Assembly: GCF_013282625.1 (NCBI RefSeq) | Contig: NZ_CP054020.1 | Location: forward strand, 806,001-870,000 | Length of the DNA stretch: 64,000 nt | DNA from: Thiomicrorhabdus xiamenensis | Lineage (GTDB): Bacteria; Pseudomonadota; Gammaproteobacteria; Thiomicrospirales; Thiomicrospiraceae | Reading direction: 5' to 3' | Shown: positions 34,795 to 44,488 of the stretch, piece after piece | Layout: the number at the start of each line of letters is the position of its first letter | How positions within the stretch are numbered: the first letter of the stretch is position 1 | The notes under the pieces: model-generated | The model's input: only the letters and a program-made list of their open reading frames with translations | What the model was told of the DNA's origin: nothing | Database searches by the model: none | Made by a program: the position numbers and the translations under genes

Positions 34795-34962
34795 GTCACT
34801 CTTTATATATAAATAAGAGCGTCGATAAAAATAGCCAATTGGCCGAGGAAATTTGCTGTCGGCAAAATTTATCTTGTTAGAATAGCCTGAATTATTATTT
34901 TGAGGCGTATAGCGAGAGATCTGCTGTGCGCCGGTTTTTCCGTCAGGGGTTTAAAACAGTTT

Positions 34963-35781
34963 ATGAAAAAGCCATTTGAACGCGGCATCTATCTGCTGCC
35001 TAATCTTATGACGACCGCTGCGCTGTTTGCCGGTTTTTATGCGGTCATTGCCGGTATGCAGGGGAATTTTGAGCAGGGGGCTATTGCGATTTTTATCGCG
35101 ATGGTTTTTGACGGGCTTGATGGCCGCATTGCCCGGATGACAAATTCCTCAAGCGCTTTTGGCGCCGAGTACGATAGTTTGTCGGATATGGTTTCGTTTG
35201 GTCTGGCGCCGGCGCTGCTGATGTATCAGTGGGCCTTGACGGATTTCGGTAAGCTCGGTTGGTTGGCCGCCTTTATCTATACCGCGGGTGCGGCATTGCG
35301 CTTGGCGCGTTTCAATACTCAGGTCGGAGTGGCGGATAAACGCTATTTTCAGGGGTTGCCAAGTCCTGCGGCAGCGGCGGTACTTGCCGGACTGGTGTGG
35401 ATGGTTGAAAACGATCATATGCATGACACCTATATTCCGCTTCTAGCGTTGTTTTTGACGGTTTTTACCGGCTTGATGATGGTCAGTAATTTCCGTTTCC
35501 ATTCCTTTAAAGAAGTAAACCTGAAAGGCAAGGTTTCTTTCTTGACGCTTCTGGTCGGGGTGCTGATTCTTGTCGTTGTCAGTCTTAAGCCGGCGATGAT
35601 CTTGTTTTCAGTGCTTTTCCTGTACGCCTTTTCGGGGCCGGTTCTGACGTTAGCTACTTTGCGGGTAAGACGTGAAGAGCGGCGTCAGCAGCGTGAGAGC
35701 GAAGAGTTGTCCAAGGTGTTTGCCGAGTCCGAAGAGGTTGCCGACGACGCCAAGCCTTCATCTTCTAAAGAATCCAATTAA
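34963..35781 (+). CDS. pssA: CDP-diacylglycerol-serine O-phosphatidyltransferase
   Basis: The product is about 272 residues from the ATG at 34963 (frame open from a TTG at 34900). The CDP-alcohol phosphatidyltransferase motif appears as DGLDGRIARMTNSSSAFGAEYDSLSD, split across two lines: DGLDGRIAR and EYDSLSD. Several membrane helices follow. It makes phosphatidylserine. The charged tail after the last helix is acidic and unusual only in length. leuA follows 20 bases downstream. Confidence 0.9.
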   Translation: MKKPFERGIYLLPNLMTTAALFAGFYAVIAGMQGNFEQGAIAIFIAMVFDGLDGRIARMTNSSSAFGAEYDSLSDMVSFGLAPALLMYQWALTDFGKLGWLAAFIYTAGAALRLARFNTQVGVADKRYFQGLPSPAAAAVLAGLVWMVENDHMHDTYIPLLALFLTVFTGLMMVSNFRFHSFKEVNLKGKVSFLTLLVGVLILVVVSLKPAMILFSVLFLYAFSGPVLTLATLRVRREERRQQRESEELSKVFAESEEVADDAKPSSSKESN

Positions 35782-35801
35782 TTGCTTGAATTGAGAAAAT
35801 T

Positions 35802-37346
35802 ATGAAAGACCATCTAGTTATTTTTGATACGACTCTGCGTGACGGTGAACAGAGTCCCGGCGCTTCCATGACCAAGGAAGAGAAAATTCGTATTGCCAAG
35901 CAGTTGGAAAAGTTGCGTGTCGATGTAATTGAAGCCGGTTTTCCTGCCGCCAGTATCGGTGATTTTGAATCGGTTCAAGCAGTTGCGACAACGGTTAAGG
36001 ATTCAACGATTTGTGGGTTGGCGCGAGCGGTGGAAAATGATATCCGTCGTGCCGGTGAGGCGATCAAGCCTGCTAACTCCGGTCGTATTCACACGTTTAT
36101 AGCGACTTCACCGATTCATATGGAGAAAAAGCTCCGAATGAGTCCGGACGAAGTGGTTGAGCGTGCGGTATGGGCCGTTAAGCTGGCCCGTCAGTTCACC
36201 GATAATGTCGAGTTTTCGCCGGAGGATGCCGGCCGTTCCGATCCGGATTTTCTGTGCCGCGTGATTGAGGCGGTTATCGATGCTGGAGCGGGAACCATTA
36301 ATATTCCGGATACGGTCGGTTACAACGTACCGGAGCAGTTCGGTGCTTTGTTCAACGATCTGCTGACGCGTATTCCGAATTCCGATAAAGCGATTTTCTC
36401 GGCACACTGTCATAACGATTTGGGTCTGGCGGTTGCGAATTCGTTGGCCGCGGTACAAAACGGTGCCCGTCAGGTCGAGTGTACGATCAACGGTCTGGGT
36501 GAACGCGCCGGGAATACTGCGCTGGAAGAAGTGGTAATGGCGATCAAAACCCGTCAGGATGTATTTGACGTTGATACTCGTATTAATACTCAAGAAATTG
36601 TCCCGGCGTCGCGTTTGGTGGCGAATATTACCGGCTTTGCCGTGCAGCCGAATAAGGCAATTGTCGGTGCCAATGCCTTTGCTCACGAGTCGGGCATCCA
36701 TCAGGACGGCGTTCTGAAACATCGAGAAACCTATGAAATCATGCGCGCTCAGGATGTTGGCTGGAGCGACAATAAGATGGTGCTGGGGAAACATTCGGGG
36801 CGCAATGCATTCAAGACCCGTTTGCAGGAGCTGGGAATCGAGTTCGAAACCGAGCAGGAGTTGAATGACGCTTTTGTCCGCTTTAAAGAGCTGGCTGACC
36901 GTAAACATGAAATCTACGATGAAGATCTGCAGTCGCTGGTTACCGATAACAATATTATGCGTGTCGAGAACGAAACTTATCGTCTGGTTTCGTTGAAAGT
37001 TTCGACCGAGACGGGAGAGTCTCCGGAAGCGGAAGTTACCTTATGGATTGAAGGGCAGGAGCAGACTGCCAAAGCTCAGGGCGGCGGCGTCGTCGATGCG
37101 ACCTTCAAGGCGATCGAATCCATGGTGCATTCCGGCGCGTCCTTGTTGCTGTATTCGGTGAGCAATGTGACCAACGGAACCGACGCTCTGGGCGAGACGG
37201 CTGTGCGTATGGAAAAAGCCGGTCGTATTGTTAATGGGCAAGGGGCGGATACCGATATTGTGACCGCTTCGGCCAAGGCGTATATCAATGCCTTGAACAA
37301 GCTTAAGGATGCTCCGGTGAAGGCGCATCCTCAGGCGGATGTGTAA
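35802..37346 (+). CDS. leuA: 2-Isopropylmalate synthase
   Basis: A 514-residue enzyme with [16 protein letters not shown] at the N-terminus, [10 protein letters not shown] and HESGIHQDG, and a C-terminal LeuA allosteric domain. It condenses 2-ketoisovalerate with acetyl-CoA as the first committed step of leucine synthesis and is expected to be inhibited by leucine. It follows pssA by 20 bases on the same strand. Confidence 0.96.
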   Translation: MKDHLVIFDTTLRDGEQSPGASMTKEEKIRIAKQLEKLRVDVIEAGFPAASIGDFESVQAVATTVKDSTICGLARAVENDIRRAGEAIKPANSGRIHTFIATSPIHMEKKLRMSPDEVVERAVWAVKLARQFTDNVEFSPEDAGRSDPDFLCRVIEAVIDAGAGTINIPDTVGYNVPEQFGALFNDLLTRIPNSDKAIFSAHCHNDLGLAVANSLAAVQNGARQVECTINGLGERAGNTALEEVVMAIKTRQDVFDVDTRINTQEIVPASRLVANITGFAVQPNKAIVGANAFAHESGIHQDGVLKHRETYEIMRAQDVGWSDNKMVLGKHSGRNAFKTRLQELGIEFETEQELNDAFVRFKELADRKHEIYDEDLQSLVTDNNIMRVENETYRLVSLKVSTETGESPEAEVTLWIEGQEQTAKAQGGGVVDATFKAIESMVHSGASLLLYSVSNVTNGTDALGETAVRMEKAGRIVNGQGADTDIVTASAKAYINALNKLKDAPVKAHPQADV

Positions 37347-37372
37347 CCGATTGTTTTATAGGAAGTTCTGCA

Positions 37373-37981
37373 TTGTCAGTTAAATTCTCGGCAGCACTTT
37401 TCCAGCAGCTGGGTGTTTCTCACTGGACACCCAGAGACTCGGCACTTCATTCCCTGTCCGAAATGACGTCTGCACCCGAGTTGTCGGCTTCAATGGATCA
37501 GGATCATGCGACAGACGTTGTGCGCGATGAAAGTTATTCTGAGCCGGTAGCGGCGAGCGTCAGCGATGCAGTGGGCTCAGAAGCTGTTTCTGAAACATCG
37601 ACGCTTGAAGGTGTTGTTTCGTCGCGGCAGGTGGTTTTGCTGGGTCAGGGGTTGCAGTCCCTGTGGCAGGATGAAAGCAAGGCGGAATGGCAGTTGTGGA
37701 GTCAAATCATGCACGCTATGAGTTGGTCCGAAGAAGAGGTCTTGTTTGTAGATAGTTCTCTTCTGGTCAGTGAAGAACAGCTGTATAGCTCAGTCGAGGA
37801 GATTATCGACTCGGGTGTGGACTGTCTGCTGAGCATGGACCCCGAGCATGTTATTAATGAGGTTCTGAGCGAAGGCAGCGAGGTGCTTCCGGTTCCGGAT
37901 TTTGACCTGATGCTTAGTGATCCTCATGCCAAGAAATCTTTTTATCAGCAGGCGCTTCGACTCGATGCACAGCTTCGTTAG
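37373..37981 (+). CDS. holD: DNA polymerase III psi subunit (HolD-like)
   Basis: A 202-residue protein starting at a TTG with an AGGAAG about seven bases ahead. Near the N-terminus FQQLGVSHWTPRDSAL resembles E. coli HolD (QQLGITQWSLRRPGAL), and the C-terminal LMLSDPHAKKSFYQQAL resembles its C-terminal helix. A Ser/Glu-rich linker of about 60 residues (about 30-90) is inserted after the N-terminal motif. The position directly ahead of rimI is that of holD in E. coli. HolD ties the chi subunit to the clamp loader. Similarity is weak, so the call rests on the motif plus synteny. Confidence 0.68.
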   Translation: MSVKFSAALFQQLGVSHWTPRDSALHSLSEMTSAPELSASMDQDHATDVVRDESYSEPVAASVSDAVGSEAVSETSTLEGVVSSRQVVLLGQGLQSLWQDESKAEWQLWSQIMHAMSWSEEEVLFVDSSLLVSEEQLYSSVEEIIDSGVDCLLSMDPEHVINEVLSEGSEVLPVPDFDLMLSDPHAKKSFYQQALRLDAQLR

Positions 37982-38020
37982 CGAAGTGTCTTGTGCGCTC
38001 TTTCGGATAATCTTCTACTC

Positions 38021-38518
38021 ATGTCCTTGGAAAAAATAAGCTACCTTCGTTCGATGAACGAGACCGATCTTGATGAGGTGTTGCTGATCGAGCAGCAAGC
38101 GTATGATTTTCCCTGGAGCAGAAGGGGGTTTGAGAATAGCCTGGATCAGGGGATAAACTATGTCTTTTGCGATATTGATGGTCGGATCCAAGGGTATAGC
38201 TGTTTTTTGACGGTACTGGATGAGGCGCATCTGTTGAACTTCTGCATTCGTCCCGAAAGTCAGGGGAAAGGAATGGCCACTTTGGCATTTTCCAAGCTCC
38301 TTGAGCAATTACTTGAAGCGGATTTCAATATCGTTTTGTTGGAAGTTCGCGAGTCGAATCAGCGTGCGCGGGCTTTGTATCGTAAGCTGGGTTTTCGTGA
38401 AGACGGTGTTCGCAAGGATTATTACCAGTCTAAGGACTGGGATGATGTTCTTAATGATTACGTCGAAAGCCGGGAAGATGCGGTTCTGATGTCGTTGCCT
38501 TTGCAAGAGGGCGACTAA
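38021..38518 (+). CDS. rimI: Ribosomal protein S18 alanine N-acetyltransferase
   Basis: A GNAT enzyme of about 165 residues with IEQQAYDFPWSRRGF, the acetyl-CoA-binding VRPESQGKG-type stretch (here IRPESQGKGMA) and ESNQRARALYRKLGFREDG, typical of RimI. It acetylates the N-terminal alanine of S18. The frame is open from a TTG at 37991; the ATG at 38021 is preferred, though no clear ribosome binding site is seen. It follows holD. Confidence 0.88.
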   Translation: MSLEKISYLRSMNETDLDEVLLIEQQAYDFPWSRRGFENSLDQGINYVFCDIDGRIQGYSCFLTVLDEAHLLNFCIRPESQGKGMATLAFSKLLEQLLEADFNIVLLEVRESNQRARALYRKLGFREDGVRKDYYQSKDWDDVLNDYVESREDAVLMSLPLQEGD

Positions 38519-38560
38519 AGAGAGCTGTTCTCCTTTGTCGCCACTCCCGATCGCTAAGAA

Positions 38561-39367
38561 TTAACGACGACGTTCTTTGGAAATAGTTTTGCCGATAACC
38601 TGAGCCATCTCCTTATAGAGTTTCGGGTTAGCTGCCATGATGTTTCCACTTTCAAGGTAGTCTTCACCGCCGTTGAAGTCTGTCACCAGGCCGCCAGCTT
38701 CTTTGATCAACAAGGCTCCGGCAGCGATGTCCCAAGGTTTGAGGTTTAATTCCCAGAAGCCGTCAACACGACCGCAGGCGACATAAGCCAGATCCAAGGC
38801 TGCGGAACCTGCGCGGCGGATACCGGCTGTCGTAGTCATAAAAGCTTTGAAGCTTGCCAGATAATCGTCGATATAGCTGAAATCGTGGTACGGAAAACCG
38901 GTGGCCAGCAGTGAGTCCGTTAGCGACTTCTGTTCGGTGACGCGAATTCGGAATTTATTCAGGTAAGCTCCGGCACCGCGTGAAGCGGTAAACAATTCGT
39001 CGGCAACCGGATCGTAAATGGCGGCATGCGTCAGTTTGCCGTTTTCACGTACGGCGATCGAAACGGCATACTGCGGGAATTGGTGCAGGAAGTTGGTCGT
39101 GCCGTCCAATGGGTCGATAATCCACTCGACTTTTGAGGTGTCGTCCCCTTTTTGTCTGCCGGTCTCCTCGGCAAGAATGGCGTGGTTCGGATGGTATTTA
39201 CGGATGGTTTTGATGATTGCCTGCTCCGCTTCCAGATCACATTGGCTGACATAGTCGTTGCGGCCTTTGTGTTCCACACTGATCTGATCGAAGCGTTCCT
39301 GATAGTGGCGAATAACTTTACCGGCGGCTTGAGCGGCTTCGGTTGCGATGTTTAGATAAGGGTGCAT
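38561..39367 (-). CDS. suhB: Inositol-1-monophosphatase SuhB
   Basis: A 268-residue inositol-monophosphatase family protein with the metal-binding motifs EETG near residue 67 and WIIDPLDGTTNF near 82, and a C-terminal WDIAAGALLIKEAGG. In enterobacteria SuhB also acts in ribosome assembly and rRNA antitermination. It is monocistronic and convergent with rimI; divergent from trmJ. Confidence 0.93.
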   Translation of the reverse strand: MHPYLNIATEAAQAAGKVIRHYQERFDQISVEHKGRNDYVSQCDLEAEQAIIKTIRKYHPNHAILAEETGRQKGDDTSKVEWIIDPLDGTTNFLHQFPQYAVSIAVRENGKLTHAAIYDPVADELFTASRGAGAYLNKFRIRVTEQKSLTDSLLATGFPYHDFSYIDDYLASFKAFMTTTAGIRRAGSAALDLAYVACGRVDGFWELNLKPWDIAAGALLIKEAGGLVTDFNGGEDYLESGNIMAANPKLYKEMAQVIGKTISKERRR

Positions 39368-39529
39368 AAAGATCCTTTTAGGGCTGTGTTTGCTTTAATT
39401 GCCGGCCTTTCTGCACTCGGGCTGATATGCTTGCCTGGAAAAGGGTACAATATTTGCCCCAAAATGCCGGCGGCGTTATAGGTGTTGTCAGATGCTGCCG
39501 ATTATAACCAAATAGCACAGAGAATTGAG

Positions 39530-40297
39530 ATGATTGAAGATTACTGCCTTGATCCACGTCTAGCGAAAATCCGTATCGTACTGGTTGAAACCTCTCATCC
39601 GGGGAATATCGGTGGTGTGGCACGTGCTATGAAAAATATGGGGTTAAGTCAGTTGGTTCTGGTCAATCCTCGTAGCTACCCGTCTCAGGAAGCCTCGTCC
39701 AGAGCGTCCAGTGCAACGGATGTATTGGCGGCGGCCAAGGTGGTACCGACCCTTGAAGAGGCGTTGCATGGTGTGCAGCTGGTTTTTGGTGCCAGCGCCC
39801 GTTTGCGTAAGGTCTCCTGGCCGCAGCTGGATGTGCGGCAAACGGCGGAGCTGGCCTTGAAGACCGTTCAGGCGGAGGATGCGGCGCCGGTCGCCATTGT
39901 TTTCGGTCGCGAGGATTCGGGGTTGAGTAATTCTGAGATGGATTTGTGTAATTATCTGTCTCATATTCCGAGTAATCCGACTTACAGTTCACTCAATATC
40001 AGTGCGGCAGTACAGGTTTTTTCTTACGAGTGTCTGATGGCGACTGAAATCGAGTCGGTTAAACGTAACGGTTATCGTCACCAGTTGGCAACCAATGATC
40101 AGCTGGAAGGGTTTTATGATCATTTATTTGTGGCCTTGCAGGATATCGGTTTTCTCGATCCGGCTAAGAATGCGCGCTTTATGCGCCGTATGCGTCGCCT
40201 GTTTAACCGCGCCGAGCTGGATGTGAAAGAAGTCGATATTTTGCGTGGAATTCTCAGTGCAACTCAACGTAAACTCGGTGATGAGCCCAAAAAGTAG
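39530..40297 (+). CDS. trmJ: tRNA (Cm32/Um32) methyltransferase TrmJ
   Basis: The product is about 256 residues from the ATG at 39530; the frame opens earlier at a GTG at 39482. It has the SPOUT signatures IRIVLVETSHPGNIGGVARAMK, FGREDSGLSN and YSSLNISAAVQVFSYE. TrmJ methylates the 2'-OH of nucleotide 32 in several tRNAs. cysE follows 18 bases downstream on the same strand, so the two are probably co-transcribed. Confidence 0.9.
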   Translation: MIEDYCLDPRLAKIRIVLVETSHPGNIGGVARAMKNMGLSQLVLVNPRSYPSQEASSRASSATDVLAAAKVVPTLEEALHGVQLVFGASARLRKVSWPQLDVRQTAELALKTVQAEDAAPVAIVFGREDSGLSNSEMDLCNYLSHIPSNPTYSSLNISAAVQVFSYECLMATEIESVKRNGYRHQLATNDQLEGFYDHLFVALQDIGFLDPAKNARFMRRMRRLFNRAELDVKEVDILRGILSATQRKLGDEPKK

Positions 40298-40315
40298 GTT
40301 GAAGGATAAGAGGTC

Positions 40316-41101
40316 ATGTTTAAACGTTTAAAATCGGATATCAAATGCGTATTCGACCGCGATCCGGCGGCACGCAATACTTTTGAAGTGTTGACTACCT
40401 ATCCAGGCCTGCATGCCATTCTTTTCTATCGCTTGGCGCACACCTTCTGGGGCTGGCATTTAAAATGGCTGGCTCGCTGGCTTTCCGGTTTTGCCCGGTG
40501 GTTGACAGGGATTGAAATTCATCCGGCTGCGAAAATTGGCGACCGTTTTTTTATCGATCACGGCATGGGGGTCGTCATCGGGGAGACGGCAGAAATCGGC
40601 GATGATTGCACGCTTTATCATGGGGTGACGCTCGGCGGAACATCGTGGCAACCGGGCAAACGTCACCCGACGTTGGGGAATGGTGTGGTTGTCGGGGCTG
40701 GAGCCAAGGTGCTCGGTCCGATTGTCGTTGGTGACGATGTCAGGATTGGTTCCAATGCCGTTGTCCTCAAGCCGGTCGAAGCCGGGCAGACTGTGGTTGG
40801 AATTCCGGGACGCATTGTTAATGCCAAAAGCGAAGATGTGAAAGAACGGCGTCAGAAAATGGCTCAGAAGATCGGTTTTGATGCCTACGGTGTCAGTCAG
40901 GAAATGTCGGATCCGGTTGAAAAAGCGATTTATAGTCTATTGGATCATATTCAGGTTCAGGATGAAAAGCTGGAAAAAATGGCGCAAGAGTTAGCTCGTC
41001 TAGGTGGCACCGAAATCGATATGGAATTACCGAATCTGGACGATGCGGTACTTGAGCCGAGTGACCCGGAGCAGGCAGCACATTTAAAGCATAAAAAGTA
41101 G
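40316..41101 (+). CDS. cysE: Serine O-acetyltransferase
   Basis: A 261-residue protein with hexapeptide-repeat left-handed beta helix ([39 protein letters not shown]). It makes O-acetylserine for cysteine synthesis, feeding both cysteine and, through it, the Fe-S assembly genes just downstream. It has an extra C-terminal tail of about 70 residues. A terminator separates it from iscR. Confidence 0.94.
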   Translation: MFKRLKSDIKCVFDRDPAARNTFEVLTTYPGLHAILFYRLAHTFWGWHLKWLARWLSGFARWLTGIEIHPAAKIGDRFFIDHGMGVVIGETAEIGDDCTLYHGVTLGGTSWQPGKRHPTLGNGVVVGAGAKVLGPIVVGDDVRIGSNAVVLKPVEAGQTVVGIPGRIVNAKSEDVKERRQKMAQKIGFDAYGVSQEMSDPVEKAIYSLLDHIQVQDEKLEKMAQELARLGGTEIDMELPNLDDAVLEPSDPEQAAHLKHKK

Positions 41102-41127
41102 TTTCTTAAGCGTCTTTCAATTAAAGC

Positions 41128-41175
41128 CCTGGCTCTATTTCTGAATGTTTTCAGTAATAGAGCCGGGTTTTTTTA
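41128..41175 (+). terminator. Terminator after cysE
   Basis: GGCTCTATT and AATAGAGCC form a nine-base stem around a 15-base loop, extended by CCC/GGG and followed by seven T. Confidence 0.88.
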
Positions 41176-41293
41176 TTTGTACCCTTTAAGGTGTTAAGGT
41201 TTGGGGGGTGCTTGCCTTTGTGGTTTAAGTAAAATTTTTTAGATTGTATTCGGTGAATGGCGGGAGTGATTTTTAGTGTCCGCAAAATAGTTG

Positions 41294-41299
41294 TATAAT
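41294..41299 (+). promoter_or_regulatory. Possible -10 element of iscR
   Basis: TATAAT lies about 90 bases ahead of the iscR start. The -35 region is A/T-rich and not consensus. No IscR box was recognised with confidence. Confidence 0.3.
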
Positions 41300-41390
41300 T
41301 TTTATGGTTATTGTAGGATTCTATTCTCATATTAAAAATATTTTACTCCTGGCCTGGTTAGGCGGCGAGATAGATAAAGGTGCTACAACG

Positions 41391-41822
41391 ATGAAAATTA
41401 CTTCCAAAGGCCGTTATGCGGTAACGGCAATGATCGACATTGCATTGAATCAAGAGAAAGGGGCAGTCACCCTTTCATTGATCTCCGAGCGTCAAGGGAT
41501 TTCTCTATCCTATCTGGAGCAGCTTTTTGCAAAATTAAAGCGCGCTCAGCTTGTCTCTTCAGCCCGTGGTCCGGGAGGCGGTTACCGTTTGAGCCGTCAC
41601 GCCCGCGAAATTTCAGTCAGCCAGATTATCCATGCGGTGGATGAGCATGTTGACGCGCGTAAGTGCAAAGGCAAGCAGAATTGTCACGATGGCGATATGT
41701 GTCTGTCGCACGAATTGTGGACAGAGTTGAGCGAAACTATCGACTCTTTCCTTAAAGGAATTTCCATTCAGTCCATCATCGATCAGAAGCAAACCAATAT
41801 TGCCGAAGTGAAATTTGGTTAA
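41391..41822 (+). CDS. iscR: Fe-S cluster regulator IscR
   Basis: A 143-residue Rrf2-family regulator from the ATG at 41391 (MKITSKGRYAVTAMIDIA). It has a winged helix (SLSYLEQLFAKLKRAQLVSSARGPGGGY) and the three cluster cysteines CKGKQNC and C (C-x5-C-x5-C in KCKGKQNCHDGDMC). The ORF extends upstream to 41304, but the extra residues are not part of the family. Only iscA follows; iscS and iscU are not here. IscR would sense cluster supply. Confidence 0.93.
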   Translation: MKITSKGRYAVTAMIDIALNQEKGAVTLSLISERQGISLSYLEQLFAKLKRAQLVSSARGPGGGYRLSRHAREISVSQIIHAVDEHVDARKCKGKQNCHDGDMCLSHELWTELSETIDSFLKGISIQSIIDQKQTNIAEVKFG

Positions 41823-41899
41823 CTGCTGTGTTTGTCGTTGACTGCAATTTGCTATAATTACTCGCTCGACTTACCGAAAACTGTCTTGAAGGAGTAATT

Positions 41900-42226
41900 A
41901 TGGCGGTCACCTTAACCGAAGCAGCGGCGGAACGTGTAAACACTATGCTTGCCAAGCGCGGAAGTGGATTAGGGCTTCGAGTCGCGACAAAGGTGAGCGG
42001 TTGTGCCGGTTTCGCCTATGTTGTTGATTATGCGGATGAAATTAACGACGACGATCAGGTGTTTGAAAGTCACGGCGTAAAAGTGGTGGTCGACTCCAAA
42101 AGCCTTGGTAATATTGATGGTATGGAGATTGACTACGTACGCGAAAGTTTGCTCAATGAAGGGTTTGAATTTAATAACCCGAATGTAAAGGATAGCTGCG
42201 GTTGCGGCGAGTCTTTTACGGTTTAA
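41900..42226 (+). CDS. iscA: IscA-type Fe-S carrier
   Basis: A 108-residue HesB/IscA family protein with the three cysteines: one in VSGCAGFAY and the CGCG pair near the C-terminus. It shuttles [2Fe-2S]/[4Fe-4S] clusters. A GGAG site precedes the ATG, 77 bases after iscR. A hairpin terminator follows. Confidence 0.9.
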   Translation: MAVTLTEAAAERVNTMLAKRGSGLGLRVATKVSGCAGFAYVVDYADEINDDDQVFESHGVKVVVDSKSLGNIDGMEIDYVRESLLNEGFEFNNPNVKDSCGCGESFTV

Positions 42227-42246
42227 ATCGCACATCTGTGATTGTC

Positions 42247-42279
42247 AAAGCCTCAGCATGGACTGGGGCTTTTGTTTTT
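42247..42279 (+). terminator. Terminator after iscA
   Basis: AAGCCTCAG and CTGGGGCTT pair with a G-T wobble, followed by a T-rich tract (TTTTGTTTTTC). Confidence 0.75.
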
Positions 42280-42335
42280 CTGCATCCGATGGCAATCCCT
42301 GTTAAAATACGGCAATTCAAATTTCTAAGGTGAAG

Positions 42336-42755
42336 ATGATGGAAAGGACTTTTTCGATTATTAAACCCGATGCGGTAAAACGTAATTTAATCGGTGAGAT
42401 TTTGCAGCGTTTTGAACGTAACGGGCTGAGAGTGGTTGCTTCCAAAATGATTCGTTTAAGCCGTGAACAGGCAGAAGGTTTCTATGCGGAACATAAAGGT
42501 CGTGATTTCTACGAGCCTCTGATTGAGTATATGATTTCCGCTCCTGTTATTGTTCAGGTTCTCGAAGGAGAAGGCGCGATCGCCAAAAACCGTGAAATCA
42601 TGGGCGCGACCGATCCGTCTAAAGCGGCAGAAGGGACGATTCGTGCAGATTTTGCCCTGTCGGTCCGTGAAAATTCTGCGCATGGCTCGGATTCTCCGGA
42701 AAGCGCGGCTCGCGAAATTGCCTACTTCTTCAGCACAATCGAGATTTGTGGCTAA
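42336..42755 (+). CDS. ndk: Nucleoside diphosphate kinase
   Basis: A 139-residue NDK with [18 protein letters not shown] and the catalytic His in the ENSAHGSDS motif. It balances NTP and dNTP pools. The frame begins with a GTG at 42330; the ATGs at 42336 and 42339 follow an AAGG. rlmN starts five bases after the stop. Confidence 0.95.
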   Translation: MMERTFSIIKPDAVKRNLIGEILQRFERNGLRVVASKMIRLSREQAEGFYAEHKGRDFYEPLIEYMISAPVIVQVLEGEGAIAKNREIMGATDPSKAAEGTIRADFALSVRENSAHGSDSPESAAREIAYFFSTIEICG

Positions 42756-42760
42756 CGCAA

Positions 42761-43909
42761 ATGACCCAGCAAAATTCTGAACAAGTGACCGAGTTACAAT
42801 ATTCCGATTCAAAGCTTGATCTGCTTGGTATGGATCGCGAAGCGATGGAGGCTTTCTTCAAGGAAGCGGGTGAAAAACCTTTTCGTGCCGGACAGGTAAT
42901 GAAATGGATTCACCAGTTCGGGGTCAGTGATTTCGATGAAATGACCAACCTGAGCAAGTCGCTGCGTGAAAAGCTCAAAAAGATTGCGCTTATCCGTACG
43001 CCTAAAATCGTTGCTGAGCAGCACTCCAATGACGGTACGATTAAGTGGCTTCTGGAAGTGGATCATCATAACTCCATCGAGACGGTGTTTATTCCTGAGA
43101 AAAACCGCGGAACGCTGTGTATCTCTTCACAGGTCGGTTGTGCGCTGGATTGCAGTTTTTGCTCGACCGGAAAGCAAGGCTTTAACCGCAATCTAGAGAA
43201 CTGGGAAATCGTTGCTCAGATGTGGGTTGCCAACAAAGCATTAGGCTGTCTTCCGAAAGAAGAGCGCCGCATTACCAATGTAGTCTTCATGGGAATGGGT
43301 GAGCCGCTGCTGAATGTCACTCATGTTTTTCCTGCTGCACGCATCTTGATGGATGATTTTGCTTACGGCTTGTCAAAACGTCGCGTAACGATCAGTACCG
43401 CCGGTGTGGTTCCGGCTATCGATCGTATTAAGCAAGAGCTTGATGTCTCTTTGGCGATTTCACTGCATGCGCCGAATAATGAACTGCGTGATATTCTGGT
43501 GCCGATCAACAAGAAATATCCGCTCGAGGTTCTGATGCCGAGTCTGTATCGTTTTGTCGAAGGCGGGCACAGTAAAAAACACGTTACGGTTGAGTATGTC
43601 ATGATCGATAAGCTGAATGATCGTGTCGAACATGCGCAACAGTTGGTTGATCTTCTGGGGGATCTGCCATGTAAGGTGAACTTGATTCCTTTTAACCCTT
43701 TCCCGAACACCGATTACCAACGTTCATCGAATAATGCGATTCATCGTTTCCGAGAAGTTTTGGAAGAGGGTGGGCTGAACGTGACGGTTCGTAAAACCCG
43801 AGGTGACGATATTGATGCGGCATGTGGACAGCTTGCGGGCAAGGTCAGTGATCGTACCAAGCGAACGGTACATCGGGTGGAATTGAATTTAAATAAAACT
43901 GCCAACTAA
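42761..43909 (+). CDS. rlmN: Dual-specificity RNA methyltransferase RlmN
   Basis: The product is about 382 residues and a radical-SAM enzyme with [11 protein letters not shown] (CxxxCxxC) and GMGEPLLN. It methylates A2503 of 23S rRNA and A37 of some tRNAs. The frame opens upstream at a TTG within ndk (42746), but the ATG at 42761 is closest to the usual start. It follows ndk in the conserved ndk-rlmN-rodZ order. Confidence 0.95.
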   Translation: MTQQNSEQVTELQYSDSKLDLLGMDREAMEAFFKEAGEKPFRAGQVMKWIHQFGVSDFDEMTNLSKSLREKLKKIALIRTPKIVAEQHSNDGTIKWLLEVDHHNSIETVFIPEKNRGTLCISSQVGCALDCSFCSTGKQGFNRNLENWEIVAQMWVANKALGCLPKEERRITNVVFMGMGEPLLNVTHVFPAARILMDDFAYGLSKRRVTISTAGVVPAIDRIKQELDVSLAISLHAPNNELRDILVPINKKYPLEVLMPSLYRFVEGGHSKKHVTVEYVMIDKLNDRVEHAQQLVDLLGDLPCKVNLIPFNPFPNTDYQRSSNNAIHRFREVLEEGGLNVTVRKTRGDDIDAACGQLAGKVSDRTKRTVHRVELNLNKTAN

Positions 43910-43933
43910 AGATAGAAAAGAGGTTCTTGCGGT

Positions 43934-44437
43934 ATGACACAGGTTGACAATGCTGCGGCTGAAAAAACCATTGAAACGATTCAATTGCACGAGTTGCTGA
44001 GACAGACACGCGAGTCGCAACACTTGACGCTGGAAATGGCGTCCAGTCAATTGAATATGTCGTTGGATCAGTTGAACTTCCTGGAAAGCGGAGATTTGGA
44101 TCCGCTGAACCTGACACCGTTTGAACGTGGTTATGTGCGCAACTATGCCGCCATGCTGGAGATTCCTTCCGAGAAAGTTGAAAGTTATTTCCCGTCGAAT
44201 ACCGAAGTGGTCAGTGACCTGCATTCGGTGCAGCGTTATTACAGCTATGATGACCAGAAGCCGTTTTTTGCGCGGGCGATTGGACGATTGCTGATTTATA
44301 CCCTGGGCCTTGCTGTCATCGCAGCAATTCTATGGTTGGTATGGCCGGAATCGACATCGACGCTTACTGCCGAAGAACCAGCACAACAACTTCTGACTCC
44401 GCAGTTGCCGAACACTTCCGAGTCGAATGCCCCTTAA
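43934..44437 (+). CDS. rodZ: RodZ-like protein, short form
   Basis: A 167-residue protein with a Xre-type HTH (residues about 17-80; LRQTRESQHLTLEMAS, GYVRNYAAMLEI) and one membrane helix (about 118-137). RodZ in E. coli is 337 residues and carries a periplasmic DUF4115 domain; here only a short tail of about 30 residues follows the helix. It sits at the rodZ position between rlmN and hisS, supporting a cytoskeletal role with MreB, but the periplasmic part is missing. ispG, normally next to rodZ, is absent. Confidence 0.78.
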   Translation: MTQVDNAAAEKTIETIQLHELLRQTRESQHLTLEMASSQLNMSLDQLNFLESGDLDPLNLTPFERGYVRNYAAMLEIPSEKVESYFPSNTEVVSDLHSVQRYYSYDDQKPFFARAIGRLLIYTLGLAVIAAILWLVWPESTSTLTAEEPAQQLLTPQLPNTSESNAP

Positions 44438-44488
44438 AGAATAACCCTTAAATTAAAATTACATCGTTTTAGTAGAGATTGACCCCAT

